In this document: positions 6,290-7,844 of the stretch, piece after piece
Layout of the letters: each line of letters opens with the position of its first letter
Numbering within the stretch: position 1 is the first letter of the stretch
From: Balneolales bacterium
GTDB taxonomy: Bacteria; Bacteroidota; Rhodothermia; Balneolales; Balneolaceae
Reading direction: 5' to 3'
Length of the DNA: 7,844 nt
Assembly: GCA_022360375.1 (NCBI GenBank)
Contig: JAKSCW010000383.1
Location: 1-7,844, forward strand
Program-made: the position numbers and the translations under genes
Notes under the pieces: model-generated
Told to the model about the DNA's origin: nothing
The model's database searches: none
The model's input: only the letters and a program-made list of their open reading frames with translations

Positions 6290-6996
6290 ATGTGCCCATT
6301 CAGATACGACTTACGTTTATCTTCATCAAATTTCTCAATGGCATAGCGAAGCATAGTTCTGGGCATTTTTTTATAACGCCCGTCTTCAAGTAAAAAAGCC
6401 TCTTCTTGTTCCAAATCAAGGTTGCCAATTTCTCTCAACATCCAACCAACTGCTTTGTGAATCAGATCATGATCGTCGTGGAGCAAGAGTTCCGAAATTG
6501 CTAGTGCATCATCAAAATCACCTTTTTTTATGAAGTAATAGCAGGTAATTATAGCGATTCGTCTTTCCCAGAGGTTCTGCGATTCCGCCAGGTCATACAG
6601 TAATTGCCGCTCTCGATGTTCGAGAAACTTTGCCAAAATAAAACGGCAGGAACTGTCTACAAGATCCCAGTTATTGATAAACCGGATGTTCTTTAAATAA
6701 AATGCAGCTACTTCATCAATAACCTCTTGCCCGGCTTTTTCAATTCTATATACAAGGAGCATTACCGCAGTAAGTCGCGCTTCATGATGTTCATGCTGCA
6801 AAAGCTTTTCTACTTCATTAAGAGGTGCTTTTTTGAATTTTTTGGCAACTTTTCTTTGATCAGGTACAGTTACCCCCAGAAATTTATCTCCTTCCGCGTA
6901 TTCTCCCGGACCTGATCTGAAAAATCGCCCGGAATGTTCTGCTTTTTCCGGGTTCGAAAGCTCAAGAAGTTCAGAATAGATGTTCTCAAAGGTCAT
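6286..6996 (-). CDS. DNA alkylation repair protein, AlkD-like glycosylase (HEAT-like repeats)
   Basis: AlkD-family enzymes excise bulky or cationic alkylated purines (3-methyladenine, 7-methylguanine) from DNA without base flipping, using a curved stack of HEAT-like helices. The 236-residue length is normal. The N-terminal stretch FFRSGPGEYAEGDKFLGV (25-42) followed by PDQRKVAKKF (45-54) is a family signature. The active-site pattern WDLVD has Trp110 and Asp114, corresponding to Trp109/Asp113 of Bacillus cereus AlkD as I recall it. LWERRIAI has Arg145/Arg146 in the position of the DNA-contacting Arg. GWMLRE has Trp185, matching Trp187 there. All key residues are present, so it is likely active. 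No Ada or AlkA-type partner is visible. ATG6996 overlaps the TGA of the upstream DUF3667 gene (ATGA), so translation is probably coupled. The 3' end overlaps the kinase gene by 4 nt and no terminator lies between them. Confidence 0.93.
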   Translation of the reverse strand: MTFENIYSELLELSNPEKAEHSGRFFRSGPGEYAEGDKFLGVTVPDQRKVAKKFKKAPLNEVEKLLQHEHHEARLTAVMLLVYRIEKAGQEVIDEVAAFYLKNIRFINNWDLVDSSCRFILAKFLEHRERQLLYDLAESQNLWERRIAIITCYYFIKKGDFDDALAISELLLHDDHDLIHKAVGWMLREIGNLDLEQEEAFLLEDGRYKKMPRTMLRYAIEKFDEDKRKSYLNGHI

Positions 6997-7733
6997 AACC
7001 CAAAAATTTTAACAATCAATATTGAAATACCAAACCCAAGCATTACATAAAGCCACCAGGCAAATACTGTGGCAAAAAAACTCTTAAGGATTCTCCAGTG
7101 GAGCTTTCCTGTGTGGAAAGAAGTAAGCACATAGATTGGGTAAACTATTACTAAGGCGTAGTTTATAAGAAAAAAATAAGGAGAGATAAGTGTGGCTGTA
7201 GTAATAAAAACAGCAAAGAATGCATACTGTGCAACCACGAAGAATCCAAGTGCCAAATACTCTACAAAATGTACGCCTGATCTTAGATTGAATAGTTTTC
7301 CAAAGGTTGCAATTGTAAACGCAAAGATCATCAAGAACCAGTCAATATGCCTCGAGAAGAAATTCGATCCTTTTGTTGACAGAGTATTCGGATCAGGCAT
7401 TTCCCGTGCTCCTACCATTTCACTAAATGTTTCAATCGGGTCGAACCCGGTAAGTTTTTTGAGCAAAATGTAAATGGCTAACATAAATATGAAATACCGG
7501 AAAGGGTGAGCGTACGACTTTCTTTTCCCGTAGATATACTCACGAATTAACTTTCCAGGTTTTGTGATCAAACCTGCTATGGTTTTATAGAGAGGGGTAT
7601 CAAAATCAACATAATGCTCAGCTACATCGCGGGCAGATTCCCTTAGCACAATCCGTCCGTCATTTGGTTTTTGACCACAATGCGGGCAAAAATTTCCTTC
7701 AAAACCCCGTTTACAATTTCTGCATGTTATCAT
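6993..7733 (-). CDS. DUF3667-type membrane protein with N-terminal zinc ribbon
   Basis: This is a polytopic inner-membrane protein of unknown function, 246 residues. The N-terminus carries a compact zinc ribbon, Cys4-x2-Cys7 and Cys16-x2-Cys19 (CRNC and CPHCGQK). A conserved amphipathic region then reads ITKPGKLIREYIYGKRKSYAHPFRYF (56-81), where the Pro, Gly, Tyr, Arg and His pattern just before the first membrane helix is what I recognise as DUF3667. Probable TM segments are at about 77-92, 131-147, 155-178, 182-203 and 218-243. ATG7733 puts the ribbon at residue 4 as expected, so the start is good. The gene heads a two-gene unit and its stop overlaps the AlkD-type start (ATGA). A terminator-like hairpin lies 11 nt upstream of its ATG, leaving almost no room for a normal leader. 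TATTTTTA (minus strand, within the T-tract) is the only -7-like element and has no -33 partner. Confidence 0.85.
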   Translation of the reverse strand: MITCRNCKRGFEGNFCPHCGQKPNDGRIVLRESARDVAEHYVDFDTPLYKTIAGLITKPGKLIREYIYGKRKSYAHPFRYFIFMLAIYILLKKLTGFDPIETFSEMVGAREMPDPNTLSTKGSNFFSRHIDWFLMIFAFTIATFGKLFNLRSGVHFVEYLALGFFVVAQYAFFAVFITTATLISPYFFLINYALVIVYPIYVLTSFHTGKLHWRILKSFFATVFAWWLYVMLGFGISILIVKIFGL

Positions 7734-7768
7734 ATAAAAATAAAAATGTCCCTCAGCAGAGGGACATT
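7734..7768 (-). terminator. Rho-independent terminator (minus strand) or leader attenuator
   Basis: A perfect 10-bp inverted repeat, AATGTCCCTC (7745-7754) and GAGGGACATT (7759-7768), encloses a 4-nt loop. Read on the minus strand it is followed by TTTATTTTTAT, a classic terminator layout; on the plus strand no T-run follows. It would end a transcript coming from beyond the right edge. In 7769-7844 no minus-strand frame can be assigned with confidence. The T-tract runs straight into the ATG of the DUF3667 gene, so a regulatory (attenuator) role for that gene is also possible. Confidence 0.75.
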
Positions 7769-7844
7769 AATGATTAGTGATTCGCGAAGCAAGAACAATG
7801 AAGACTGTATCTTGTGCTGAAATAACCGCCGGAATAAGTAGTAA

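Noticed and set aside
6727..6915. Plus-strand frame of 62 codons opposite the AlkD-type gene
   Set aside because: Antisense shadow; the Phe/Arg/Lys-rich composition reflects the complement of the real gene.
7192..7473. Plus-strand frame of 93 codons opposite the DUF3667 gene
   Set aside because: Antisense to hydrophobic TM-coding sequence, with no motif.
7781..7788. TTCGCGAA 8-bp palindrome as a possible operator
   Set aside because: A lone short palindrome with no second copy or matching promoter context is not evidence of a binding site.
7769..7844. Possible gene ends or starts at the right edge: minus-strand frames ending in TAA at 7767-7769 or 7774-7776, and a plus-strand ATG at 7798
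   Set aside because: All give fewer than 27 codons in competing frames, none has a recognisable motif, and the window ends too soon to choose. The terminator only suggests that some minus-strand transcript arrives from the right.

Overview
The window is AT-rich (about 40% GC by eye) and densely packed, with short gaps and several overlapping reading frames. It looks like chromosomal DNA from the Bacteroidota/Balneolota/Rhodothermota side of the tree. The reasons are a zinc-ribbon membrane protein of the DUF3667 type, a sirtuin without zinc cysteines of the kind I associate with Bacteroidota relatives, start codons with little or no Shine-Dalgarno sequence, and promoter-like elements resembling the TTTG / TAnnTTTG pattern of that group. 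The phylum is an inference from family knowledge; no rRNA or other phylogenetic marker is present.

Left part (1-1681, + strand): the tail of an unidentified gene overlaps by 11 nt a Sir2-family NAD-dependent protein deacylase. The sirtuin overlaps by 4 nt (ATGA) an SGNH/GDSL-type hydrolase. These three read as one translationally coupled operon. Convergent to it (1671-3090, - strand) lie an exported glycine-zipper protein of unknown function and, upstream of that, a short-chain dehydrogenase/reductase (SDR). The SDR start faces, across about 80 nt, the start of an aminotransferase of the histidinol-phosphate type (hisC, 3171-4262, + strand) that stands alone, without other his genes.

Middle part (4263-6289, + strand): a 227-nt gap is followed by a membrane-bound sensor histidine kinase (two TM segments, helical sensor, HAMP, PAS, HisKA_2 and HATPase) with no response regulator beside it.

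Right part (6286-7844, - strand): a DUF3667-type membrane protein and an AlkD-family DNA alkylation-repair glycosylase form a two-gene unit joined by an ATGA overlap. A strong minus-strand intrinsic terminator hairpin sits only 11 nt before the first start codon of this unit. It must end a transcript entering from beyond the right edge, or act as a leader attenuator for the pair.

Most of the window is ordinary housekeeping and accessory metabolism. I see no mobile element, CRISPR array, tRNA, rRNA or clear defence system. The points most worth a second look are the sirtuin-hydrolase coupling (a possible O-acyl-ADP-ribose esterase pair, purely a hypothesis), the loss of the block III Asn in that hydrolase, the terminator placed against the start of the DUF3667/AlkD unit, and the duplicated glycine-zipper fold in the exported protein.
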